Shown: positions 24,058 through 32,971, numbered from the stretch's first letter. The stretch is DNA of 64,000 nucleotides from CAZQFV01 sp964613665 (GCA_964613665.1 CAZTIG010000003.1:1-64000), one strand, 5' to 3'. A program made the numbers and translations. Notes: generated by a model from the letters alone, not told the origin.

Positions 24058-25124
24058 TGGACGAACCTCCCACTGTTGGCGTCTTCCTGCGCCTTTTCAT
24101 AGTCCTCGGGCTGGCCGATATCGAGCCAGTACTCGACGATGGGAAAACTGACGACCGGCCGGCCGTTCTCCAGCAGGAGCTGGATCAGGTCGGTCATGTC
24201 GAAGCGCTCCCCGCTGGGGATCAACCGGCGCACAGCAGGCTCGAGGAGGTAGATGCCGGCGTTGACCAGGAGGCGGATCGTCGGCTTCTCCCGGACCTGG
24301 CGCACGTACGGGCCCTGGCACTCGATCACCCCGTAGGGCACCTGCAGGTCGTACTGGCGCACCCCAACGGTAAGGTCGGCACCGTGCCCGCGGTGATAGT
24401 CCAGCAGTGCCCGGAAGTCGACCCGGGTGAGGATGTCGCCGTTGATCACCAGCAGCGGCTCCTGGGTGTCCTCCAGCAGGCCGAGCGCCCCGGCTGTGCC
24501 CAGGGGGCGGTCCTCGGTCACATAGTCCAGCTCCACACCAAAGGCGCGGCCGTCGCCAAAGTGCTCGCGGATCTTTTCCGGATGGTAGTGCGTGGTCACA
24601 TTGACGCGACGGATGCCGGACTGGCGCAGCTGCTCGACGATATGCTCCAGCAGCGGCCGGCCGCCGACCGGCAGCATCGGCTTGGGCCGATCCTCCGTCA
24701 GGGGGCGCAGGCGCGTGCCGGCCCCCCCGGCCATCACCACGGCGCGCAGGGACAGCACCCGTTCCGGCAGCAGGTCGTCCAGGGTGACCAGGTCGACCAC
24801 GCGGCCGGCCTCGTCCAGCAGCGGCACCTGCCGTATGCCGCGCTCCTGCATCAGCGCGAGCAGCGCGCCGCGCTCACTGGAGGCCGGAGCGGTGATCGGG
24901 CGGGGATAGGCGCTACCGGCCTTGCGCGCCAGCAGCTCACTCACCGCGGTATCCAGGCTGATCCCGGCCAGGATGGCCCGGCGGACATCCCCGTCGGTGA
25001 TCGTGCCGACCAGCCGCCGCTCGGGGTCCACCACCAGGGCGATGCCCTTGGCGTTGCGGTCGATCCGCATCATGACCTGGCGGATCGAATCGGCCGGCCG
25101 CACCAGGAAGCGCTCGATCTCCAC
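24054..25124 (-). CDS. ptmE: CBS-domain nucleotidyltransferase (PtmE-like)
   Basis: 356 residues: two N-terminal CBS motifs (residues ~10-125), then a sugar-phosphate nucleotidyltransferase domain with VVMAGGAGTRLRPLTEDRPKPMLPVGG and the metal-site region LVINGDI. This architecture is that of PtmE, which activates GlcN-1-P with GTP in the Campylobacter GDP-linked legionaminic acid route. Its presence beside LegB/LegC hints that this organism uses GDP- rather than UDP-linked intermediates. GTG 25124 follows GGAGGG and lies 2 bp after the neuD stop. Confidence 0.85.
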   Translation of the reverse strand: MEIERFLVRPADSIRQVMMRIDRNAKGIALVVDPERRLVGTITDGDVRRAILAGISLDTAVSELLARKAGSAYPRPITAPASSERGALLALMQERGIRQVPLLDEAGRVVDLVTLDDLLPERVLSLRAVVMAGGAGTRLRPLTEDRPKPMLPVGGRPLLEHIVEQLRQSGIRRVNVTTHYHPEKIREHFGDGRAFGVELDYVTEDRPLGTAGALGLLEDTQEPLLVINGDILTRVDFRALLDYHRGHGADLTVGVRQYDLQVPYGVIECQGPYVRQVREKPTIRLLVNAGIYLLEPAVRRLIPSGERFDMTDLIQLLLENGRPVVSFPIVEYWLDIGQPEDYEKAQEDANSGRFVH

Positions 25125-25126
25125 GA

Positions 25127-25777
25127 TCAGCCCTCCGTCCGGCGCAGCACCCGCGCCGGCACCCCGGCCACGACGACCGCGTCGGGCACGTCGTCCACCA
25201 CCACGGCCCCGGCGCCGACGACGGCGTACCGGCCGATGCGCCGACCCTGACGCACGGTCGCGCCGATGCCCACCAGGGCACCCTCGCCGACGTGGACGCC
25301 GCCGGCCAGGCGCGCGCCGGTGGCGACGTGAGCGTGGTCGCCGACCACGCAGTCGTGCTCGACGATCGCCCCGGTGTTGACGATCACGTCGTCCCCCAGG
25401 CAGGCCGCCGCGTTGATCACGGCGTTGGCCATCACCGTCGGCCCCGCGCCCATCTCGACCGAGGCGGCGACGACGGCGCGTGGATGGATCGCCGCCACCA
25501 GCTGCAGGCCGTGCTGGCGGGCCAGCTCATACAGCCGCACGCGCGTGCGCACGTCGCCGACCGTCCCGACGCCGATGAAGGCGTGTCCCACGCCCTGCCC
25601 GCGGAGCTGCGGCAGGAGATGGTCGCCGCCCAGCACGGGGACGCCCAGGACCTCGCTGCCCCAGAGGGCTTCCTGGGGGTCGAGCAGGCCCACCAGCTCG
25701 TAGCCACCCAACAGGCGCACGATGTCGATGACCACCTTGGCATGGCCACCGGCCCCCAGGCCGACCGCCCGCAGCAT
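25127..25777 (-). CDS. NeuD/PglD-family sugar O/N-acetyltransferase
   Basis: 216 residues: a Rossmann-like N-terminal part (GLGAGGHAKVVIDIVRLL) followed by a left-handed beta-helix of hexapeptide repeats (ANAVINAAACLGDDVIVNTGAIVEHDCVVGDHAHVA). The His of EHDC is the catalytic base in PglD. In this operon it would be the LegH step, acetylating the 4-amino group made by LegC. ATG 25777 overlaps the PIG-L stop as TGATG. Confidence 0.88.
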   Translation of the reverse strand: MLRAVGLGAGGHAKVVIDIVRLLGGYELVGLLDPQEALWGSEVLGVPVLGGDHLLPQLRGQGVGHAFIGVGTVGDVRTRVRLYELARQHGLQLVAAIHPRAVVAASVEMGAGPTVMANAVINAAACLGDDVIVNTGAIVEHDCVVGDHAHVATGARLAGGVHVGEGALVGIGATVRQGRRIGRYAVVGAGAVVVDDVPDAVVVAGVPARVLRRTEG

Positions 25778-26442
25778 CACCGCAACTCCCGGATCAACAT
25801 AAAGGCCTCGGCGTACTCGACGCCGACCGTGGCCCCGCGGTAGCGGGCCAGGGCCCGGATGGCAGAGGGGCCGCGGGGCAATGGATCATCGTGCGCCTCG
25901 CTCTGGTAGAAGCGCAAGATCTCGATCTTGCGCTCGAGAAACGGGGTGATGTCCACATAGACATGGGGAACAAAGGCCCGCTCGGCCAGTGGTGGCGCCG
26001 CCTCGGTCGACGACAGGCACTCGAAGCAGAGGAGGCGCGACACTGCCTGTCCCGCGGCGAACGGCTTGAGGACCGACATCGCCGACTCAAACACGACACG
26101 GTGATCGGAATGGATGTCGCTGCGATTCACCGTGTAGACCCAATCGGGACGCACCTCACTTACGACGTTCCGGATGCCGTCCATCAACTCGGACTGCGGC
26201 AAGGTGTCCAGCCGGGTCGTTGGAAACCCCAGTTTGTAGAGACGAGTGAACGGATACGCCCGGCCAACCTGTTCCACCTCCTCGGCCTTGCGGGCGATCG
26301 TCTGTGCGGACCACTGCGGCTCCCATGCCTGGGTCACGATCAACCAGAACAGCTCATCGCCGCTCTGGCGATGCTTGAGCAACGTGCCCCCGCAGCCCAT
26401 CGTCTCGTCGTCCGGATGCACCGAGATCGCCAGCACGCGCAT
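25777..26442 (-). CDS. PIG-L/LmbE-family deacetylase
   Basis: 221 residues. The zinc motif SVHPDDETMGCGG (HPDD, residues 8-11) and the later His of SDIHSDHRVV match zinc-dependent de-N-acetylases acting on GlcNAc-containing small molecules. It is not part of the textbook legionaminate pathway; in this operon it may remove an N-acetyl group so that another acyl group can be installed by the GNAT protein two genes upstream. That link is inference. ATG start; NeuC/LegG-type epimerase lies 11 bp upstream. Confidence 0.88.
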   Translation of the reverse strand: MRVLAISVHPDDETMGCGGTLLKHRQSGDELFWLIVTQAWEPQWSAQTIARKAEEVEQVGRAYPFTRLYKLGFPTTRLDTLPQSELMDGIRNVVSEVRPDWVYTVNRSDIHSDHRVVFESAMSVLKPFAAGQAVSRLLCFECLSSTEAAPPLAERAFVPHVYVDITPFLERKIEILRFYQSEAHDDPLPRGPSAIRALARYRGATVGVEYAEAFMLIRELR

Positions 26443-26453
26443 CGCAAACCCCC

Positions 26454-27629
26454 TCAGAACGTGTTGAACTTGGCGACGAGCCGTTCATCGATCGGCACTT
26501 CGGCCAGAATCTTGGCGATGCGTTCCCCGGTGTGTCCATCGCCATAGGGGTTCTGGCAGCCCCGAACCTGGGATCGAAACCCTGGGTCGTACAGCGCGCG
26601 GCGGATGGCCTCCTGGATCTGGGCGACATCGTGGGGGACAAAAAGGATGTTGTCAGCGTGCTCACGGCCGACCTGGCGTCTGCCCACGTTGACAACCGCC
26701 AGCTTCAGGAGCGGGGCCTCGATAACGCCGCAGCTCGAGTTGCCGACCAGCACGTCGACAATGCGCAAAAGGTTGACAAAGACCGCTCGGGGCAGGTTAC
26801 GATAGGCCCGCAGAGAAGGATGGCGCGCGGCATACTCCTCGATCACCGCGATGATCTGTTGGCTGCCGGCGTCAGAGTTCGGGTAGCTGATCAACGCACG
26901 CAGGCCCAGGCCGACGATCGCCTCCAGTGTGGCGCGCATCTGCCGGCCTGCGTCGTCGATCTCTGTGCTGATCGAGTGCTGGATGACCAGAGCCAACGGC
27001 CCCTCCGTGACATCAAACTGCAGGGCCTTGCTCAACTCCGCCCGGGGGATCTCCTCGGTAGCCAGCAAGCGATCGAGCCCCGATGCGCCCACGACATGGA
27101 CGCGCCAGGGTTCCTCCCCCATGCGGATCACCCGCTCGGCACTGCGCGGTGTAGTCACGAGGTGCAGGTGTGCTAGCTTGGTAACAGCGTGGCGCACGGC
27201 GTTGTCCACATTGCCATCCTCGGCAAAGTCGCCACCGCCGATGTGCGCCACCGGGATGCCCATGTAGGCCCCCGCCATGGCCACGGTCAGGGCCTCTTCG
27301 CGGTCGGCCATCGCCACGACGATGGCCGGCCGCACCTGGGCGCAGACGTCCACCAAGCCCTGCAACTGAACAGCGGCCGACTTGACCCGGCCGGCCGCCG
27401 TGTCAGAGTTGAGCAGGCTCTCGATTCGCGCGACGATCTGGAATCCATCCGCCTCGATTTGCTCCACCGTGTGACCGTACAGGCCGGCCAGGTGCGCTCC
27501 GGTGACAACCAGGTTGACCGCCGTCCGCGGTTCCTGATCGACTGCCCGCATCACCGGATACAGGAGGTCATAGTCGGAGCGAATGCCGGTCGTAAACAGA
27601 ATGCGGCGCCGGGGCACTTCAGTAGACAT
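26454..27629 (-). CDS. legG: Hydrolysing UDP-sugar 2-epimerase (NeuC/LegG type)
   Basis: 391 residues, GT-B-like epimerase fold. It starts RRILFTTGIRSDYDLLYPVMRA, the NeuC/LegG N terminus, and has ADREEAL, HIGGGDFAEDGNVDNAVRHAVTKLAH (catalytic His/Asp/Glu region) and GNSSCGVIEAPLL. It releases UDP (or GDP) and the 2-epimerised sugar used by the NeuB-type synthase. ATG 27629; its start overlaps the end of the GNAT gene by 11 bp. It is distinct from the non-hydrolysing epimerases at 16471 and 32972. Confidence 0.9.
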   Translation of the reverse strand: MSTEVPRRRILFTTGIRSDYDLLYPVMRAVDQEPRTAVNLVVTGAHLAGLYGHTVEQIEADGFQIVARIESLLNSDTAAGRVKSAAVQLQGLVDVCAQVRPAIVVAMADREEALTVAMAGAYMGIPVAHIGGGDFAEDGNVDNAVRHAVTKLAHLHLVTTPRSAERVIRMGEEPWRVHVVGASGLDRLLATEEIPRAELSKALQFDVTEGPLALVIQHSISTEIDDAGRQMRATLEAIVGLGLRALISYPNSDAGSQQIIAVIEEYAARHPSLRAYRNLPRAVFVNLLRIVDVLVGNSSCGVIEAPLLKLAVVNVGRRQVGREHADNILFVPHDVAQIQEAIRRALYDPGFRSQVRGCQNPYGDGHTGERIAKILAEVPIDERLVAKFNTF

Positions 27630-28569
27630 CCGAGTCCCCCATCGTCAGATACCAGTTGCAGTAGCTGGTCAGCCCGGCCGATTCCAGCTCCGGCCGCAGC
27701 GGCCGGGCACCGAAATAGGTGATCGGTTCCCCGGCACGGAAGGCGTACTTCTCCAGTTCCAGGTGCAGGGGCAGGCTGGGGTTCAGCCAGGTCTGCAGCA
27801 CCGACGCCCCCTGCCGGCCCGCCCATCCGGCTACCGCCCAGACCAGATCCAGGCCGGCCTGCTCATCCAGGCAGAGCAGGTCGACCAGGTCGACCCCATC
27901 CCCGTAGCGCTTGCAGACGGCATAGCCCCGCAGCTGCTCGCCTTGCTGATAGCCGAACAGCGTGTAGCGGTTCTCGGGGTTGGCTACGTAGCGCCAGGCC
28001 AGGTAGCGGCAGTCCCGCCGGGCGAGAATGTAGTCGCGTTTGTCGAGTTCTGTCCATAGCAGGTCGCAGCGGCTGTCGAAAGAGGGTAGCTCGACCACCT
28101 GCGGCGATGGGGTTGGCAACGGCCGGTCCTGGGTCAGAACACGCTGAAAGGTGGGCACCTCGTGGATATCCAGCCAGGCCAGGTCGCGGACGAAGCCACG
28201 GTGTGAGAGGCTATTGGGAAAACCCCAGACCAGCGGCAGGCCCTGGTCGGCCATGCGTTGGTACACGCTCTGTGCCAGGGTGACAAAGAGCCCCCGGCCG
28301 CGATAGTCGGGGTGGGTCATCGTGGTCATCGAGAGCGCAGTCAGGTACTCCTGGCCGCGCACGGAGAGCACCACCGGCGACACGGCGTAGTGCCCAGCCA
28401 GCTTTTCGCCATCCCAGGCCAGGTCGACGAAGATGTGCCCGGTCGGGTTGTCGCGGAAGCGCCACTGCCAGTAGGCCATGGTCAGGGGGCGGCCAAAGAC
28501 GAGGCCGAACAGGCTCACGATCTTCGCCTCATCGCCCTGCTGATACGGACGGATCTGCAGTCCCGGCAT
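27619..28569 (-). CDS. GNAT-family N-acyltransferase
   Basis: 316 residues. The acetyl-CoA-binding motif is in TMTHPDYRGRGLFVTLAQSVYQ (R-G-x-G-L), preceded by a beta-strand pair typical of GNAT folds; the C-terminal ~150 residues may be a second, degenerate GNAT half. Related long GNATs are common in sugar-acylation clusters. It sits between the NeuB-type synthase and the epimerase, so modification of an amino group on the nonulosonate (formyl, acetyl or alanyl) is a reasonable guess. Acceptor unknown. Confidence 0.8.
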   Translation of the reverse strand: MPGLQIRPYQQGDEAKIVSLFGLVFGRPLTMAYWQWRFRDNPTGHIFVDLAWDGEKLAGHYAVSPVVLSVRGQEYLTALSMTTMTHPDYRGRGLFVTLAQSVYQRMADQGLPLVWGFPNSLSHRGFVRDLAWLDIHEVPTFQRVLTQDRPLPTPSPQVVELPSFDSRCDLLWTELDKRDYILARRDCRYLAWRYVANPENRYTLFGYQQGEQLRGYAVCKRYGDGVDLVDLLCLDEQAGLDLVWAVAGWAGRQGASVLQTWLNPSLPLHLELEKYAFRAGEPITYFGARPLRPELESAGLTSYCNWYLTMGDSDVY

Positions 28570-28579
28570 CGAGGTCCTC

Positions 28580-29632
28580 TCAGCGAAGCATGTGCAGTGC
28601 GATCAAGGCGTCGGCAGGGATGTCCACGGCCGCCGTGCGCCCCACCAGGAGATCGATCCAGGCGGGCGGCATACCGGAGGCGGGGCGCTTGGCCGCCAAC
28701 ATATCCCTTGTCAGCACCGTGCCGGCAGAGATAGCCCGTGCGGCGACGACGCTGCGCCGGCCGACTGTCCGCGCGCTCTCCTCGCTGGCGGCCGGGCGCT
28801 TGATGCCGTCCCCCATCGACTGCTCGACCAGGCGGATCGAGCGCACCAGGGAAGTCAGTTCGGCCGGCTCCAGCGACGCCCGGTGGTCAGGCCCGGGCAG
28901 GCCACGGTCCAGGGTAAAGTGCTTCTCGATCACGCAGGCGCCCAGCGCGACCGCCGCCAGGGCCACTTCATCCCCCAACGTATGATCCGAGTACCCGACC
29001 GGCAGGTCAAAGGCCCGGGCCATCGTCCGCATGGCCCGCAGGTTGACATCGGCCGGCTCGGCCGGGTAGTCGGAGACGCAGTGCAGCAGCACGAGCTGGT
29101 CACATCCGGCCGAGCGGATCGCCCGCACCGCCTCGTCCACCTCCGCCAGGTAGGACATCCCGGTGGACAGGAGCAGCGGCTTGCCCTTGCGGCCCAGGTA
29201 TGTCAGGAACGGCAGGTTGGTCACCTCGCCCGAGCCGATCTTGAGCGCCGGCACGCCCAGCTCATCGAGCAGGTCGGCGCTCGGCTCGTCGAACGGCGTG
29301 GAAAGGAAGACAATGCCCGCTTCCTGGCAGCAGGCCAGCAGGCAGCGGTGATCTGCTGGGGAGAGCTGCAGGCGAGAGAGCATCTCGTACTGCGACTCCT
29401 GGCCTCCCGTTGCCTGCAGTTGGTATTCCGCCTTGGGCGCCGTGCGCGTGACCAGATGCGCGGTCTGGAATGTCTGGAACTTGACCGCGTCGGCCCCGGC
29501 AGCCTTGGCCGCATCCACCAACCGCCTGGCCAGATCCAGGCTGCCGTTGTGGTTCACGCCAGCCTCTGCGATGATGAAACAGGGCCAACCGGGGCCAACC
29601 ATGCGCCCGGCGATCTCCACCGGCTCAGGCAC
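28580..29632 (-). CDS. legI: NeuB-family nonulosonate (legionaminate-type) synthase
   Basis: 350 residues. A TIM barrel with FIIAEAGVNHNGSLDLAR, DAVKFQTF, LKIGSGEVTNLPFL, CVSDYPAE and GYSDHT condenses phosphoenolpyruvate with a six-carbon 2,4-diacetamido sugar. A C-terminal SAF (antifreeze-like) domain spans residues ~290-350. The barrel's IEKHFTLDRGLPGPDHRASLEP loop is the sialate/legionaminate type. GTG 29632 starts 8 nt inside the end of the cytidylyltransferase gene. A second NeuB-family gene lies at 30383. Confidence 0.9.
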   Translation of the reverse strand: MPEPVEIAGRMVGPGWPCFIIAEAGVNHNGSLDLARRLVDAAKAAGADAVKFQTFQTAHLVTRTAPKAEYQLQATGGQESQYEMLSRLQLSPADHRCLLACCQEAGIVFLSTPFDEPSADLLDELGVPALKIGSGEVTNLPFLTYLGRKGKPLLLSTGMSYLAEVDEAVRAIRSAGCDQLVLLHCVSDYPAEPADVNLRAMRTMARAFDLPVGYSDHTLGDEVALAAVALGACVIEKHFTLDRGLPGPDHRASLEPAELTSLVRSIRLVEQSMGDGIKRPAASEESARTVGRRSVVAARAISAGTVLTRDMLAAKRPASGMPPAWIDLLVGRTAAVDIPADALIALHMLR

Positions 29633-30386
29633 GGTTCACCTCCGCTTCCGGCTTGAGCCGGATGTCCCGGCCCGGCTTCTGCTGGACGGCAGCGTTGATG
29701 GCCACCAGGTCGGGCCGCCGCCGGCATAGAGCCACGATCTCCTGCAGCGAGAAGACCCGACCCGGCACATACAGCTCATCGAAGATGCGCGTGATCAGCT
29801 CCAGGTCCAGTGGCGTGTCCACGGTCAAGCGCAGTTGGGGCCAGCGCACCGCGGGATCGTCCACGGTCAGCACACCCCACCGGAAGAGACCTGTCTGCGT
29901 AAAATAGGTACCCCAGACCTCCGTGTCCACCTCGGCCTTGATCTGGCAGGCGCGGACCATGGCTGGGTAGGAGACGGTATAGGCAAAGGCACCAAAGGGC
30001 AGACCCTCACTTTTGCAGAAGTCGTAGCCGTTCGCGATGTGATAGTCCACCAGCCGGTCGATATACTCCGGGTCGACAAAGGGATTGTCGGCCGTGCAAC
30101 TGACGACCAGGTCGACCCCGAAGTGGGCCGCCGCATCGGTTAGCCGCTGCAGCACATCGTCGGGGTGTCCGCGGAAGCACTGCACCTCTTCCTCCCGGGC
30201 TACCTCCACCAGGGGGTCATCCTGGGAAATCGGCGAGGTGCAGATCACGATCATGCTGGGCCGGCGGGCCAACTTCAGTCGGTCGAGCAGATGGCCGATG
30301 AGCGGCCGGCCATGGACCGTCTTGAGCACCTTGAAAGGCAGACGGGTGGATTTCAACCGCGCCGTGACCAGGATCGCTGTTGTCAC
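29625..30386 (-). CDS. SpsF-family cytidylyltransferase
   Basis: 253 residues. The N terminus AILVTARLKSTRLPFKVL is the CTP-binding motif of SpsF/NeuA-like CMP-sugar synthetases, and VVSCTADNPFVDPEYID carries the metal-binding Asp. It would activate the nonulosonate to its CMP form. GTG 30386 overlaps the upstream stop as GTGA. It lies between the two NeuB-family genes, so it may serve either product. Confidence 0.85.
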   Translation of the reverse strand: MTTAILVTARLKSTRLPFKVLKTVHGRPLIGHLLDRLKLARRPSMIVICTSPISQDDPLVEVAREEEVQCFRGHPDDVLQRLTDAAAHFGVDLVVSCTADNPFVDPEYIDRLVDYHIANGYDFCKSEGLPFGAFAYTVSYPAMVRACQIKAEVDTEVWGTYFTQTGLFRWGVLTVDDPAVRWPQLRLTVDTPLDLELITRIFDELYVPGRVFSLQEIVALCRRRPDLVAINAAVQQKPGRDIRLKPEAEVNRA

Positions 30387-31393
30387 TCGACGTCAACCTC
30401 CTGCACCAGGTAGTAGCGAGGGAGCGCCCGCCGTGTGACACGACCGACGAGCCGGTCGCTCTGATCCGGCGGCAGTCCCAGTTTGCCGGCGTTCATGAAG
30501 GTAAGGTCGTGCTCACTGAGGACGGTGCCGGCCGGCAGATCGCGGCTGGCCACCAGGCTCTTCCTGGCATATTGGCGGTACCTGAGCTCCTCTGGGGACA
30601 AGGGCCGCGGAAGGGCCGAGCCCAGGGCGCTCTCGACCATCCGCACCATCTGCACGAAGCGGGCGAACTCGTCGGGGTTGAGCGCGGACTCGTGGTCGGC
30701 CCCCTTGCGGGACCGATCGTGGGTGAGGTGCTTCTCCAAGATGTCGACCCCCAAACCCACCGCGGCAGCGGGCAGCCAGAAGGCCGCGGCGCTCTCGGCG
30801 TCGCTGTGGTCCTGGTAGCCCACCGGCAACTCGAAGAGCTGGCGCAGTTTGCGCATGTAGCGCAGGTGAACGGCCTCGATCGGCGTGGGAAAGAGCTGGT
30901 AGCCATACATCAGCCAGACCGGAGCGTCGGAGATCCTGCGAATGCATTCGATGGCCTTGGCGATCTCATCCAGGGTCGAAGCCCCCACGCTCAGGTCGAT
31001 CCGCTTGCCCGTCGCGGCCACGTGCTGGATCAGATACGGGTTGGACAGGTCCGCCGCATGCAACTTGTAGGCCTGCACGCCGATCTTTTCGCAGAAATCG
31101 ACACTGGAACGCTCGTAGACGCAGGCGATGATCTGCAGGGCGGGGTAGTTGTCGTGCACATAGGAAGCCAGGTCGGCCCACTGCCCCCGGGAAAGCTCCA
31201 ACCTGGACACCCGCGCCATGTCGGGATGATGGGGCACCATCATCTCCCGTAGCACCCACACCTGGAACTGAATGGCGTCGGCACCGGCCTGGCCGGCTCC
31301 ATCAATGATGCGGCGCGCCAGCTCCGGATCGCCCTCGTGCGAGCAGGCCATCTCGGCGATGATCTGTACGCGGCCACGATCCGATTTCTCCAT
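30383..31393 (-). CDS. Second NeuB-family synthase (SpsE-like)
   Basis: 336 residues. It keeps the family core (IIAEMACSHEGDPELARRIID, DAIQFQVW, GYQDHSDAE, LEKHLTHDRSRKGADHESAL) and a C-terminal SAF domain, but differs at several barrel positions from the neighbour at 28580: ACSHEG replaces GVNHNG and KLHAADLSNP replaces KIGSGEVTNL. It may use another amino-sugar, or make a different C9 acid. ATG 31393 is chosen for its AAAGGA site and the family-like short N terminus; ATG 31423, overlapping the SGNH stop as TGATG, is an alternative. Confidence 0.85.
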   Translation of the reverse strand: MEKSDRGRVQIIAEMACSHEGDPELARRIIDGAGQAGADAIQFQVWVLREMMVPHHPDMARVSRLELSRGQWADLASYVHDNYPALQIIACVYERSSVDFCEKIGVQAYKLHAADLSNPYLIQHVAATGKRIDLSVGASTLDEIAKAIECIRRISDAPVWLMYGYQLFPTPIEAVHLRYMRKLRQLFELPVGYQDHSDAESAAAFWLPAAAVGLGVDILEKHLTHDRSRKGADHESALNPDEFARFVQMVRMVESALGSALPRPLSPEELRYRQYARKSLVASRDLPAGTVLSEHDLTFMNAGKLGLPPDQSDRLVGRVTRRALPRYYLVQEVDVE

Positions 31394-31422
31394 GCCCTTG
31401 TTCCTTTCCGCAAAACTGCCCA

Positions 31423-32211
31423 TCACGACATTCCGCCAAGCTCCAGGATGTGCCGCTCCAGTTCCTCTGCCAACAGCGCATGCCCCTTGCGGTTCGGGTG
31501 CACACCGTCCAACAACAGGCTCGTTGGATCCCCTCCCTGCCAAACCAGCCCGTTAAAATCCACCAGGCGAACCCACGGGAATCGGCCGGCCTGCTCGGCC
31601 AGAGTACGGTTGTACAGCTCGACGTTCCGCCGGAATCCCGGTGAACGGTACTCCAGATCGTCGGGGGGAGCCACGATGTTGACAAAGATCAGCCCGCGCA
31701 GACCGCTGAGGTAGGCCTTCTCCACCACCTGCTGCACCCCCCGCTCGAACCTCCTGTGCGACACATAGACCCGGTTGGGGCGGAGACGGATGATTGCGCG
31801 GCGGTGCTTGTTGACCAAACCCAGCACCCACGCCCTCAGCCGTTTCGGCCGGATCGCATTGACCATGTGACGCTCCAGGGGCAAGAAGACCCGCGGGGCG
31901 CAATCCACCACCCCCACATGAACCACCAGGATATCCGGCTTCTTCAACTCGATCTGCTCGTACCAGTCGGACGGCACCCGCAGGATCGTCCGCAGACGCA
32001 GGCCACGTTCGATCAACCACGGTACCTGAGCCCCCAGTCTTGCTCGCAAGGATCGTTCCAACAGAACAGGATAGGTGGCCTCGTACGGGATGTCGCCCTG
32101 CGCCGGACCACGTGGCAAGGACAGGGAATCGCCCAGGAGCACGATCTTGAGCGTTCGTGGTCGCTCCTCTGAGACAGATCGAGTGCATTCGACCCCGCCC
32201 GTTGTCGTCAT
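31423..32211 (-). CDS. SGNH/GDSL-family hydrolase
   Basis: 262 residues. Block I IVLLGDSLSLPR (catalytic Ser) and block V DGVHPNRKGH (Asp and His of the triad) are clear; block II Gly is in VVHVGVVD. Such proteins in capsule loci often remove or move O-acetyl groups on sugars. No signal peptide, so action on cytoplasmic precursors would be expected. ATG 32211 overlaps the regulator's stop as TGATG. Confidence 0.82.
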   Translation of the reverse strand: MTTTGGVECTRSVSEERPRTLKIVLLGDSLSLPRGPAQGDIPYEATYPVLLERSLRARLGAQVPWLIERGLRLRTILRVPSDWYEQIELKKPDILVVHVGVVDCAPRVFLPLERHMVNAIRPKRLRAWVLGLVNKHRRAIIRLRPNRVYVSHRRFERGVQQVVEKAYLSGLRGLIFVNIVAPPDDLEYRSPGFRRNVELYNRTLAEQAGRFPWVRLVDFNGLVWQGGDPTSLLLDGVHPNRKGHALLAEELERHILELGGMS

Positions 32212-32789
32212 CACCCGCTGCTCCCCGCCGCATCCGACATGTCTGCTCCGCGTAGACCTCCCGTGGAGAGGCCGTCCTGGCCAGTCCACGTCCTGTCACC
32301 GGATGGCGTTGCTCTGACCAGAGCTTCCGGCCAATCGATGACGTATTGCGCGCCCGCCACCCGCACCCGCGGCAGGCCCGCGTGCGAGTTCCACTCCACC
32401 GCCATCCCCTCTTCCAGACAGGTCAGCCGAAAGATCTCCATCGCCTCGTCGCGCCCACGGGCACAGACGGCCCCGTAACCGGACCGGCGCACCTGCCGCA
32501 GTGCCTCCCGCGCCGCCTGGCGCAGCTCGCGATAAACCCGCAGCGAGGCCTTCATGTACTGCAGCGTCAGGTGCGCCTTGAGGGCTAGACCCTCCGGCGT
32601 GACCAAGTACTTCATCTTGCGGCGCTGCAGGTGCGTCACCTTGACGTACCCCTTGCGGATCAGCCGCTTCAGGTACCAGTTCACGCTGCCTACCGCCACG
32701 CCGAGCTGCACGGCCAGGCCGGCCTGGGTGACCTCGGGGTCCCGCTCCAGCGCCTCCAGCAGGCGCAGCTCTCGCTCGTTCTCGGACAT
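32211..32789 (-). CDS. EPS-associated MarR-type winged-helix regulator
   Basis: 192 residues. The first ~85 form a winged helix-turn-helix: LRLLEALERDPEVTQAGLAVQLGVAVGSVNWYLKRLIRKGYVKV. This is the pattern of the EPS-associated MarR family found as the first gene of exopolysaccharide loci. The C-terminal part (residues ~115-190) is a separate alpha/beta segment of unknown ligand. ATG 32789 is the start. It heads the leftward operon and lies 22 bp from an AATATTCA/TGAATATT inverted repeat that covers its own -10, so autoregulation is likely. Confidence 0.85.
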   Translation of the reverse strand: MSENERELRLLEALERDPEVTQAGLAVQLGVAVGSVNWYLKRLIRKGYVKVTHLQRRKMKYLVTPEGLALKAHLTLQYMKASLRVYRELRQAAREALRQVRRSGYGAVCARGRDEAMEIFRLTCLEEGMAVEWNSHAGLPRVRVAGAQYVIDWPEALVRATPSGDRTWTGQDGLSTGGLRGADMSDAAGSSG

Positions 32790-32810
32790 CGCCCACCCTG
32801 TACCACACTC

Positions 32811-32831
32811 AATATTCAGTGGTTGAATATT
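32811..32831. promoter_or_regulatory. Probable operator in the divergent polysaccharide control region
   Basis: AATATTCA (32811-32818), 5-bp spacer, TGAATATT (32824-32831): a perfect 8-bp inverted repeat in otherwise GC-rich DNA, overlapping the leftward -10. Size and position fit a MarR-type dimer site. Confidence 0.65.
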
Positions 32832-32855
32832 ACCACGTTTGGCCAGGTTTGTCAA
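32827..32855 (-). promoter_or_regulatory. Leftward promoter of the nonulosonate operon
   Basis: Minus strand: TTGACA (32850-32855), 17 bp, TAATAT (32827-32832). Confidence 0.8.
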
Positions 32856-32862
32856 ACGGCAA

Positions 32863-32891
32863 TTGACAGGACCGCCCATTCCGTATACAAT
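32863..32891 (+). promoter_or_regulatory. Rightward promoter of the wbp-type operon
   Basis: TTGACA (32863-32868), 17 bp, TACAAT (32886-32891). Its -35 is only 7 bp from the leftward -35, so the two operons are fired back to back. Confidence 0.8.
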
Positions 32892-32971
32892 CCCTACCGG
32901 CCGGCCAATCCCGGCCGCTCCGCCCAAGGTTGCTCGCCGCCGAGCGGCCAACAGCCGGGGGTAGCAGGCAC

